From assembly GCF_014205675.1 (NCBI RefSeq), contig NZ_JACIIX010000001.1, forward strand, positions 296,989-360,988: a stretch of 64,000 nt of DNA, read 5' to 3'. This stretch comes from Novispirillum itersonii. GTDB lineage: Bacteria > Pseudomonadota > Alphaproteobacteria > Rhodospirillales > Rhodospirillaceae. The number at the start of each line of letters is the position of its first letter. The first letter of the stretch is position 1. Both the position numbers and the translations under genes were made by a program. Shown here piece by piece: positions 35,113 through 43,700 of the stretch. The notes under the pieces are model-generated. The model was not told where the DNA came from and did not search any database. It saw only the letters and a program-made list of their open reading frames with translations.

Positions 35113-35500
35113 AGCCGGGCCTGCCTCCTTACGGCATCCTTGACCCGCCCCAAGGGGCGCGGCATGCCGGGGAAAAACGGTTTACAGATTTACTTTTTTA
35201 CATGGTTTTCCCGATAAAATTTACAAATCTTTTCACCCGCCTGCCACCATGCGTTGACCCGATGCCGCCGGATCAGTACCGTCATTGCGTGTGCAGGAGG
35301 ACCCGGCAAGAGTTGACAAATCAACCGGCCGTCCTCCCAGATGGGACCCGCGATCCGAGACCCCGCTTCCTTACCGTACCGTTCCTGACCGCCCCGGCGG
35401 ACCGGAGCTGCGGCAAGGGTGCGGTGTCTTCGTTTCTGCCCCCCGGGCAGGCCGTACGGCCACCGCCCCCGGACCTGACCAGCCCAACGGACCCCGCACC
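35113..35500. promoter_or_regulatory. divergent promoter region with TTTACA repeats
   Basis: The 388-bp gap between the divergent ScfR-type and MBL-hydrolase genes has a marked AT-rich core at 35170-35235. It contains TTTACA three times on the plus strand (35181-35186, 35197-35202, 35220-35225), the last as TTTACAAA. ScfR/RamB sites are built on TTTGCAAA-like words, so these could be autoregulatory sites, but each differs from that word. The rest is GC-rich without a convincing gene. Confidence 0.45.
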
Positions 35501-36178
35501 ATGACCACCAGCCCTCCCACCGCCCCGCTCCCGGTTCTGACCTGCGGCGACTATGACGTCTGCCCGGTGGTCACCGCCCCGCCATACCGGGAGAACAGCT
35601 ACATCGTGCGGCACCGGCCCAGCGGCGCGATTGCCATTCTCGACCCCGGCGACGGAGCGGCGGATATTCTGGCGGTGGTGGATCATCTGGGCGGGGATGT
35701 GCGGGCGATTCTGCTGACCCATGCCCACCCGGACCACATTGCCGGGCTGGAGGCCGTTGCTGCCGCCACCGCTGCCCCGGTTTTCGCCCATACCGATGAA
35801 CAGCCGATCATCGACGCCGCCCCACAATGGGGGCAGATGCTGCTGGGCCGCCCGCTGACGGTGCCGTCCGTCCAAGCCTTCAGCGGTGAGCCGGAGTTGA
35901 CCACGGTTGGCCGGTCACGGGCGATCGCCACCCCCGGCCATACGCCGGGCGGGGTGTGCTATCTGTTCGACGGGGTTGCCTTCACCGGCGACACCCTGTT
36001 CCTGCGCGGCATCGGGCGCAGCGACTTTCCCGGCGGCAACAGTCGGGCTCTGGCGGCCTCAATCACACGTTTTCTGGAGATCGCTCCCCCGGACACCCTG
36101 CTGTTCTCCGGCCATGGCCCGGCGTGGACGGCCCGCGAAGCCCGGCAGTGGTGGCAGGCCACGTCCGCAGGGCTGTAA
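35501..36178 (+). CDS. MBL-fold metallo-hydrolase (glyoxalase II-like)
   Basis: The 225-residue protein has the metal-binding HxHxDH motif as THAHPDH (His74, His76, Asp78, His79), plus TPGHTPGG, FTGDTLFL and FSGHGP further on, completing the two-metal site of glyoxalase II-type hydrolases. It could hydrolyse a thioester such as S-lactoylglutathione or act in acyl or persulfide metabolism; the substrate is not readable. ATG 35501 (MTTSPP) is used because the upstream extension is Arg/Pro-rich noise. It converges on the binding-protein gene with 7 bp between stops and diverges from the ScfR-type regulator. Confidence 0.88.
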   Translation: MTTSPPTAPLPVLTCGDYDVCPVVTAPPYRENSYIVRHRPSGAIAILDPGDGAADILAVVDHLGGDVRAILLTHAHPDHIAGLEAVAAATAAPVFAHTDEQPIIDAAPQWGQMLLGRPLTVPSVQAFSGEPELTTVGRSRAIATPGHTPGGVCYLFDGVAFTGDTLFLRGIGRSDFPGGNSRALAASITRFLEIAPPDTLLFSGHGPAWTAREARQWWQATSAGL

Positions 36179-36185
36179 GGGCGGG

Positions 36186-37322
36186 TTACGAACTCACCGG
36201 AATGGTGGACAACGTCGAACCGGACACGACAAACGGATAGGGTTTGCGGCCCGGCCCCGCCGGTCCGGCGGCACGGAGCTGTTCAAACCCCAGACGTCCG
36301 GCGTTGGCCGGATCCAGACGGGTCTGCCAGTCCGGCAGGGTGCGGCGGTCAAGGGCACCGAACACCACCGACTGCACCGCCCCGCCCGCATCTGCGAAAT
36401 CAAGGCCGTCGGCGTGGTCCCGCAGCATCACCAGCGCCAAGGCCCCGGCAAACAGGTGCCCGGTCATCGACACTTCCATCCGCCCGGCGGCAATCGCCGC
36501 CTGCGCCGCCACACTGCCGTTGAAACCGCCGATGACCACATCCTCGCCGGGAACCCTCCCCCGCCGGATCACCGCCGCTGCCGCCCCCAGCGCCATCGGA
36601 TCGTTGGCGCACCAGATCACATCGACATCGGCATTCCGGCGCAGGGCCGCTTCCAGCCGCTGCTCGGCAACGTCCTGCCGCCACTCCCCTTCCAGACGGT
36701 CCAGCAGCATCACATCCGGCATCAGGGACAACGCCCGGTCCAGCCCCCGGGCCCGGTCAGCTGCGGCCGGGGTCGCCTGCACCCCGTCCAGCGCCAGAAG
36801 ACGCAGAAACCGGCCCGGTTTCCGCCGCCGGGCGGCCCCGATCAGATGGTTGGCCAAGACAAACCCGGCCTGCTCATTGTCGGCCAGCAGGGCCCCGAGA
36901 TAGCGGGGCTGACCGATGCGGGGGTTCCCGCCGGTGAAGGGCATGGCATTCAGCAGCATGAACAGCGGCACACCGGAGGCTTCGGCCAGTTCCGCCACCG
37001 CCGGGCCGACGCCTTCCTCATTCACCGCAATCAGATAATCAGGCCTGTGCCGCAGCAGATCGGACGCCTGCTGAAGGTACTGGCGGCGGCTGCGCTCCGA
37101 CACCGTCATGGTCAGGGTCATGTCCAGCCGGGCGGCGGCATGGCCCATCAGCCTGCCGACAGAGACCCAGAAATCCTCATCACTGCGGCCGGGATTGATG
37201 AAACCGATCCGCAGGGGCCGTCCCGCCGCCCGCACGGGGGACACCCCGGCGACAGCCCCGGGCAGCAGGCCGCTCAGACCGGCTGCTCCCGTCAGACTCA
37301 GAAAACGGCGGCGCGTGATCAT
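36186..37322 (-). CDS. Tat-exported sugar-type periplasmic binding protein, stand-alone
   Basis: The 378-residue protein begins MITRRRFLSLTGAAGLSG, a twin-arginine signal, with cleavage probably near VRAAG. The mature part has the type-1 periplasmic binding fold (LRIGFINPGRSDEDFWVSVGRLMGHAAARLDM, DVIWCANDPMALGAAAAVI), as in ribose- and LacI-type binding domains. No ABC permease or ATPase gene lies nearby. It may present a ligand to a chemoreceptor or kinase. ATG 37322 is chosen because it places RR close to the N-terminus; 37337 is also in frame. Ligand unknown. Confidence 0.85.
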   Translation of the reverse strand: MITRRRFLSLTGAAGLSGLLPGAVAGVSPVRAAGRPLRIGFINPGRSDEDFWVSVGRLMGHAAARLDMTLTMTVSERSRRQYLQQASDLLRHRPDYLIAVNEEGVGPAVAELAEASGVPLFMLLNAMPFTGGNPRIGQPRYLGALLADNEQAGFVLANHLIGAARRRKPGRFLRLLALDGVQATPAAADRARGLDRALSLMPDVMLLDRLEGEWRQDVAEQRLEAALRRNADVDVIWCANDPMALGAAAAVIRRGRVPGEDVVIGGFNGSVAAQAAIAAGRMEVSMTGHLFAGALALVMLRDHADGLDFADAGGAVQSVVFGALDRRTLPDWQTRLDPANAGRLGFEQLRAAGPAGPGRKPYPFVVSGSTLSTIPVSS

Positions 37323-37493
37323 AACCCGTCCATTCAACTTTTATAATATCGACGCCACCTTAGAGGATTTTCAGAAGAAAGGCATACCGCTTCGCGGCAA
37401 AAATTGCTCTGATTTAAAAGAATAGGGCTATTTTCAGGGGTAAAGTCGGGGATCCTGCCCGCTGAAAACGTTCACACCCCGGCACAGACAGGC

Positions 37494-38210
37494 TTAACCC
37501 TGACGGCTGAGGGTCAAAAAGCGTTCAATTGCCAGCAGATCGGCCAACAGCGCATCGCGGCGGTCCTGCGCCTCCCAGTCCTCCCCCCACAGTTCCGCCT
37601 GAAACAGCTCCTCCAGCAGGGCCGTCCGGAAAATCAGACCGGCATCCCCGAAACCAAAGACAAAGCCCAGCGCCGCACACCACGACCCCACCGCTCCGGC
37701 CACCGCCTGAAAGGCGGTCAGCGTCGGGGCGTCCATCGCCTCCAGTGCCTGCCGCAGGGCCACATGCACCGCCGGGGACTGGTCCTGCGGCATCAGGCCG
37801 GAGGTGACGGTCAGCAGAACCGCCAGCCGGGTTTCCACCCAGCCCCGCAGCGCCCCCCACTCCGCCTGTTGGCGGGCCACCAGATCGGCGGGCTCCGCCG
37901 CCTCGTAGCACAGGGCATCGGCATCGACGTAGCGCATCAGCTCATCGATGATGCCCGCCCGCTGCTCGCCGATCCGTTCAATCATGGTGTTGACCAGCTG
38001 GGTCATCGGCATCAGCGACGGATCAACCGTCTTATCGACCGCCGCCCATTCCTCCGCCACCGCCTGCGCCAGCGGGCGGGACGCCACCGCCAGATCGCGC
38101 TTGCCGGGGGTCTTCAGGGTCCGCCCGTCCAGCGCCACGGTGAACAGGCCGGAGCCCCCTTCGACAACACTGACCTCTTTCCAGAAGCGGCGCGGAGCCT
38201 GCGATGCCAT
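37494..38210 (-). CDS. ATP12 family F1-ATPase assembly chaperone
   Basis: The 238-residue protein matches the ATP12 family found in mitochondria and alphaproteobacteria, which helps the F1 alpha subunit assemble. Recognisable stretches are RRFWKEVSVVEGGSGLFTVALDGRTLKTPGKRDLAVAS, AVAEEWAAVDKTVDPSLMPMTQLVNT and ELMRYVDADALCYEA. The ATG at 38210 has GGAG/GAAGAG just upstream; a GTG precedes it by one codon. Its presence is a strong alphaproteobacterial marker. A hairpin terminator of the upstream AsmA gene lies 65 bp before it. Confidence 0.93.
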   Translation of the reverse strand: MASQAPRRFWKEVSVVEGGSGLFTVALDGRTLKTPGKRDLAVASRPLAQAVAEEWAAVDKTVDPSLMPMTQLVNTMIERIGEQRAGIIDELMRYVDADALCYEAAEPADLVARQQAEWGALRGWVETRLAVLLTVTSGLMPQDQSPAVHVALRQALEAMDAPTLTAFQAVAGAVGSWCAALGFVFGFGDAGLIFRTALLEELFQAELWGEDWEAQDRRDALLADLLAIERFLTLSRQG

Positions 38211-38274
38211 CACTCTTCTCCCGTGAACGCTAAAGCCCCGCCGGATCCTGAGCGGAAGGGGGCAGACAGAACAG

Positions 38275-38306
38275 AAAACCCGGGCAGGAGGGTCCTGCCC
38301 GGGTTT
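38275..38306 (-). terminator. intrinsic terminator after the AsmA gene
   Basis: CCCGGGCAGGA (38279-38289) pairs with TCCTGCCCGGG (38293-38303) across a 3-base loop. On the minus strand it is followed by TTTT (38275-38278). Confidence 0.9.
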
Positions 38307-38338
38307 GGATCTGATTCCAGTGGTGTCTCCACCCCGGC

Positions 38339-40492
38339 TCAGTTCGATTTAAACAGACCGCCAATCCCGTTCAGAACGCCCGCAGGCCCTGACGGCGCCT
38401 GTTTAGCCGGTTGAGTCCCGCTCTGGGAAGAAGAATTCTGCGATGCGCCGCCTTTGCTCTTTTCGCCCCGCGCCGTGGCACAGGGCGCGGTATCGGCGGT
38501 GGCCCCGCCGATCAGCGCCCCGACCACGGTGGACAGGCCACCGGTGGCCGCAGCCGCCCCGACCGAGGCCACCGCCCCGATCGCCGCCGCCGCATCAATG
38601 CCGACCCGCGGCTGGCCCAGCGTGCCCTGAAGGCGCAGCAGCTCCGCCAGTTTGCCCGCACTCAGGCCGACTCCGTTCTTGGTATAGGGCTGCACGCCGA
38701 CGTCCAGCCCTTCCGTGCCCAGATTCAGCGACCCGGAGGACACCACGTTCATCCGGGTGGTCTCAAAAGCGATCTGCTTGTTCCAGTCCATCAGCCCCTT
38801 GGCCGACTTCATGTGGATTTCGCCACAGCTGAGTTCGGTATAGGGCGGGCGCTGGCTGGACGGGTCCAGCGCTTCGCCCAGCTGGGCGAAGATATCACCG
38901 CCGATCCAGTCAATGACCGAATTATGGATCCGCCCCTGCCCCATGGAGAGGTTGACCGCCCCATCCAGCGATGCCAGCACCGCCGCCACCGAAGCGCCCT
39001 GCCCCTTGGCGGTGATGGTGCCATTGGTCGGCACCGCCGACAGCAGATCGCCCTTTCCGGCCTGCTCGAACAGGCGGCCAAGGCTGACCTTATCCAGCTT
39101 CACCTCCGCCGTCAGGGCGGAGATGCCTGCCGATCCGGCCGGGGCCGCCGTCAGGTCCAGCGCCACAGCAACGATCCCATCGCCGACTTTCGCCTGCGCC
39201 GGGGTCAGCTTCAGGCGGCCATTGTCCAGCCCTCCCTGCACCGCAACGGCTTCCAGCACCATGCTGTTGGGCAGGGTCAGGCGGGCAACCTGAAGGTCTG
39301 CCCGGGCATCCACCGTGCGCAGGGCATCGAGATGCAGCGGATCGGACGGGAACACCTTTTTGGCCTGCCCGCCGGGCGGAGTGGAGGGCTGCGACGGCTT
39401 GCCGCCCTTCGACGGAGCCGGGGGAACTGTTTCCGTCGCCCCCAGCCACTCCCGCAGATCCACCGACGGCGACTTCAGGGTGGCATCAATCTTCGGGCGG
39501 GCCCCGGCGGTGTTCACCGCCACCGCCCCGGTCAGGGCGGTTTTGGCCACGGTGGCATTCAGCCCGGCAATCTTCCACGCCGATCCGCCACCGCTGAGAT
39601 CCCCGGTCAGGGTCACCGGCGGCACGCCGTCCGACGGCACCAGCCCCTTCAGTCCGGCGTAGCTGTCAGCCTTGATGCTGACCTTCAGCTCCACCCCCTG
39701 CACCGCCTTCGGATCCTTGATGGCCCCGTCCGCCGACAGCGCAACCCCGCCGAAATCCCCCTTCAGCGAGACCGGGAACGGTGCCGACGCCGCCCCCAGC
39801 AGCGACTGAAGCGGCCCGAGCGTGCCCGCCACCTGATAGGGAATGGCGTTGTAGGCCCCCTTGACCGTCAGCGCCAGCGGCGCGGCGGGAGAGGCGGCCG
39901 ACAGGGTCAGCACATCAAAATCAAAGGTGGTGGTGGTGCCCTTGGCGGCATCCTTCAGGGTGATATGCGCTTTCTCAATATCCAGCGCCCCGACGAAGGG
40001 GACCGTCGTCTTGCCCGGAGCCGGGACCACAGCCGGGGCCGGAGCGGGGGCGGTCCCTCCTGCCGGGGTCGCCGCAGGGGCGGCCACAGCAACAGCCTCC
40101 CCGCCCAGATCCCAGTTGGCGGTGCCCTTGCGGTCGGTTTCCAGCAGGATATCCGGTTTGATCAGCACGACGCGGGTCAGGCGGATGTCGCCATGCAGGG
40201 CGGGCATCAGCTCAATCGCCGCCTCAACCCGTTCCACCGTCACCATATCGGGGCGGCTGCCCCAGGCGGCATTCGCGAACCGGGCCTTGTTGATGATCAG
40301 CTTCGGCGTCAGCCCGACCGACAGGCTGAGGTCCCCTTCCAGAACCAGCTTCCGGCCGGTCAGCCGCTGCACTTCCTCCTGAATCGTCCCCTTGTAACGG
40401 TTGACATCCAGCGTCAGCAGAATAGCGACGGCTGCCAGCACCAAGGCGATGAGAAGTCCTCCCACGGCCTTGATCACGGTCATCGGACGCAT
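38339..40492 (-). CDS. AsmA family protein
   Basis: The 717-residue inner-membrane-anchored protein starts MRPMTVIKAVGGLLIALVLAAVAILLTLDVNRYKGTIQEEVQRLTGRKLVLEGDLSLSVGL, the standard AsmA N-terminal anchor and domain. The C-terminal region (SVGAAAAT, VGALIGG) matches the family core. AsmA proteins form bridge-like lipid transfer structures in the envelope. A Pro/Ala-rich linker lies around residues 140-170 and another around 355-375. An AAGGGG site precedes the ATG. It is monocistronic, ending at a strong terminator, and diverges from the A2M gene. Confidence 0.9.
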   Translation of the reverse strand: MRPMTVIKAVGGLLIALVLAAVAILLTLDVNRYKGTIQEEVQRLTGRKLVLEGDLSLSVGLTPKLIINKARFANAAWGSRPDMVTVERVEAAIELMPALHGDIRLTRVVLIKPDILLETDRKGTANWDLGGEAVAVAAPAATPAGGTAPAPAPAVVPAPGKTTVPFVGALDIEKAHITLKDAAKGTTTTFDFDVLTLSAASPAAPLALTVKGAYNAIPYQVAGTLGPLQSLLGAASAPFPVSLKGDFGGVALSADGAIKDPKAVQGVELKVSIKADSYAGLKGLVPSDGVPPVTLTGDLSGGGSAWKIAGLNATVAKTALTGAVAVNTAGARPKIDATLKSPSVDLREWLGATETVPPAPSKGGKPSQPSTPPGGQAKKVFPSDPLHLDALRTVDARADLQVARLTLPNSMVLEAVAVQGGLDNGRLKLTPAQAKVGDGIVAVALDLTAAPAGSAGISALTAEVKLDKVSLGRLFEQAGKGDLLSAVPTNGTITAKGQGASVAAVLASLDGAVNLSMGQGRIHNSVIDWIGGDIFAQLGEALDPSSQRPPYTELSCGEIHMKSAKGLMDWNKQIAFETTRMNVVSSGSLNLGTEGLDVGVQPYTKNGVGLSAGKLAELLRLQGTLGQPRVGIDAAAAIGAVASVGAAAATGGLSTVVGALIGGATADTAPCATARGEKSKGGASQNSSSQSGTQPAKQAPSGPAGVLNGIGGLFKSN

Positions 40493-40796
40493 GTCTGATC
40501 CCCTTCTTTATCTGAACCCAGAGCATTCACGGTTTATCTTATACCACACCCGGGGGATTGCATCCCCCCGCCATCACAGACAGCCCGGATCCGGCGTGTT
40601 AAAGGGCATTTTCAACCGAAGAAAATGGCGGTTTTGCGACGGCAGAACGCTTTGTGTCTCCTAAGAAAAAAGGGTCCTCCGGCCCGATCCGGCGGCGTCA
40701 CGGCCAGCCGGAAAACCGGCAGAAATTTCCGTTGCCTCACCCCGCTTACAGGCGCAGGGTGCGACAGCAGCGGACAACGCGATGAGGGGTCAGACC
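40493..40796. other. divergent intergenic region, AsmA versus A2M
   Basis: About 304 bp; it carries a GC-rich hairpin CGGGGGATTGCATCCCCCCG (near 40551-40570) and an A-rich patch at 40665-40675. Promoters for both genes presumably lie here. I see no gene. Confidence 0.5.
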
Positions 40797-43700
40797 ATGC
40801 AGCGGCTTGTTATCGGCCTTGCCACAGCCATCACCATCGGGGCCGGGGTTGCCGGGTTTTACGGGGCCCCCCGCCTGCCTGCCCCGGCGGCAACGCCCCC
40901 GGTGGTGGCGGCTGTCACAGCGGCCGCGCCGAAAACCACCCCCCAGCCTGCGGCCCCGGCCAGACCCGGCGAAGTCCAGCCCGCCGGAACGGCGCTGCAC
41001 ACCGAGGCGGAAGCCGTCCCCGCCGGAGAGCTGCGGTACCGTCGCACCCTGATTGAAACCGGGACCGACACCCCGGAAGCCTGCCTGCTGTTCTCCGCCC
41101 CGCTGGATGCCACCGGGGCGACCCGTTACACCGATTATCTGTCCCTGCCGTCCGGCCTGCGCCCGGTGGTGCGGGTGGATGGCAGCCGCCTGTGCCTGTC
41201 CGGTCTGCGCTTCGGGGCCGACTATACGCTGGAGCTGAAGGCCGGTCTGCCCGGGGCCAAAGGCGAGAAACTCAGCGAATCCACCGCACTCCCCCTCAGT
41301 TTCGGGGACCGTGCCCCCTCAGTCGCCCTCGGGTCCGGCTTCATCCTGCCACGGGAAACCGCCGACGGGCTGCCGGTCACCACCGTCAACGTCGACACCC
41401 TGGAGATCAAGGTGATCCGGGTCGGCGACCGCCTGCTGTCGCAGATGCGCAGCGACCTGCTCGACGAGCGGACCGCCTGGTCCTACAGCGTCTCTGAGTT
41501 CCAGAACGAGACCGGACGGCTGGTCTGGAAAGGCACGATGCCGGTCAAAGGGCCGCGCAACACCGCCGTCACCAGCCTGTTCCCGCTGGCCGAGGCCATC
41601 GGCAAGCCGGAACCCGGGGCCTATATCGTGCTGGCCGGCAATGCCCGCGACGCACAGGACGAAGACGACGGGGGCTATTCTTACGGTGCCCGCAAGGCCA
41701 TGCAATGGGTGGTGCAGTCTGATCTTGGCGTCACCTCCTTCGACGGGGCCGACGGCCTGACCCTGACGGTCCGTTCCCTCGGTTCGGCCAAGCCGTCTTC
41801 CGGGGTGCGCCTGAGCCTGATCGCCCGCAACAATGATGAACTGGCAACCGTCACCACCGATGCCGACGGCAAGGCCCGGTTCCCGGCCGGGCTGATGCGC
41901 GGCGAAGGCGGCAGCCATCCGGTGATGGTGATGGCCTATGGCCCGGACGGGGATTTCACCTTCCTCGACCTGCGCCGCCCGGCCTTCGATCTGTCCGACC
42001 GGGGCGTTGATGGCCGGGCTCCGGCCGGGCCGGTTGATGCCTTCCTCTATACCGAACGCGGGATCTACCGCCCCGGCGAAACCGTTCAGTTGACAACCCT
42101 GCTGCGTGACCCGGATGTGACGGCGCTGGAAGGCCGCAGCGCGGTGATCAAGATCCTGCGCCCGGATGGGAAGGAATACCGCCGCTTCACCGTCACCGAT
42201 CAGGGCCGGGGGGCTGCCGCCCTGTCAATCCCGCTGCCCGCCAGCGCCAGCCGGGGCCTGTGGGAAGCCGTCGCCACCATCGACCCCGAAGGCCCGGCGG
42301 TCGGGCGGATCAGCTTTGACGTGCAGGACTTTGTGCCGCAGCGGCTGGGCCTGACCATCGGCGACCGCCCCAAGGTGCTGCACCCGGGGGACAGTCTGTC
42401 GATCCCGGTCGAAGCCCGCTTCCTCTACGGGGCCGTGGCCGCCGAACTTGGCGGCGAGGCTGACCTGACGCTGGAACCCGATCCCAACCCCTACCCGCGC
42501 CACAAGGGCTTCCTGTGGGGGATTCCGGACGAGCGCTTCGACAGCAGCCGCACCGATCTGGAGGTGGCCGACACCGACAGCGCCGGGCGCACCGCCATCA
42601 CCGGCAGCGTGCCGCAGGCCGTCACCTCCACCCGTCCGCTGCGGGCCGACCTCCGGGTTGCCATCCGTGAACCCGGTGGCCGCCCGACCAGTGACCACCT
42701 TTATCTGCCGGTGGCCCTGCGGCCACTGAGCATCGGCATCCGCCCCCATTTTGACGGCAGCGTCCGCGAAGGGCAGGACGCCGCCTTTGATGTGATCGCC
42801 GTCAACGAAACCGGGGAGCCGGTGGCCGCCCCGGCCCTGAAATATCAGCTGTTCCGTGACCGCTCGACCTGGCAGTGGTTCCGGCGGGACAACCAGTGGC
42901 GCTATGAACGCATCGAGCGGGAACAGGAACTGACCTCCGGCACCCTGTCGGCGGGCCCCGATGCCCCGGCCGTCCTGCGGCAGGCCATCCAGTGGGGCGG
43001 CTACCGCCTGCTGGTGCGGGATGACGCGTCCGGGGCCATGACCTCGGTCCGCTTCACCGGCGGCTGGTACGGCACCTCCGCCGCCGACCGCCCTGACCGC
43101 CTGAAGGTGGCAATTGACAAGCCCGCCACCACGGTGGGGGAAACCGTCCGCCTGCGCATTGAGTCCGAGTTTGCCGGAGAAGCGCAGGTGGTGATCGCCA
43201 ACGAACGGATCCATGAAACCCGGACCCTGTCGGTTCCGGCCGGGGGCACCGACATTCCGGTCACCCTTCAGGCCGACTGGGGGGCCGGGGCCTACGCGCT
43301 GGTCACCCTGTACCGCCCGCTGACCACCAAGGCCGATCACGCCCCGGTGCGGGCGGTCGGCGTGGCCTGGCTGGGCCTTGACCCGGCGCAGCGGACCCTT
43401 GGGGTTTCGATCAAGGCCCCCGACCGGATCACCCCCCGCCAGACCCTGACCGTGCCGGTGACCATCACCGGCGGCGATAAGGCCTTTGTGACACTGGCCG
43501 CCGTCGATCAGGGCATCCTGCAACTCACCCGCTTTCCGTCGCCGTCCCCCGCCGCGCATTACCTGTCCAAGCGGCGGCTGGGGGTGGACATGCGCGATGA
43601 CTATGGCCGCCTGATCCGCAACGAAGCCGCTCAGTCGCAGGATCAGGGCGGGGACGGGTTCGGCGGCAAGGGGCTGGATGTGGTGCCGACCCGCACCGTC

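Noticed and set aside
35285-35500. Upstream extension of the MBL hydrolase
   Set aside because: The residues are Arg/Pro-rich with no homology, and the hydrolase fold begins after MTTSPP at 35501.
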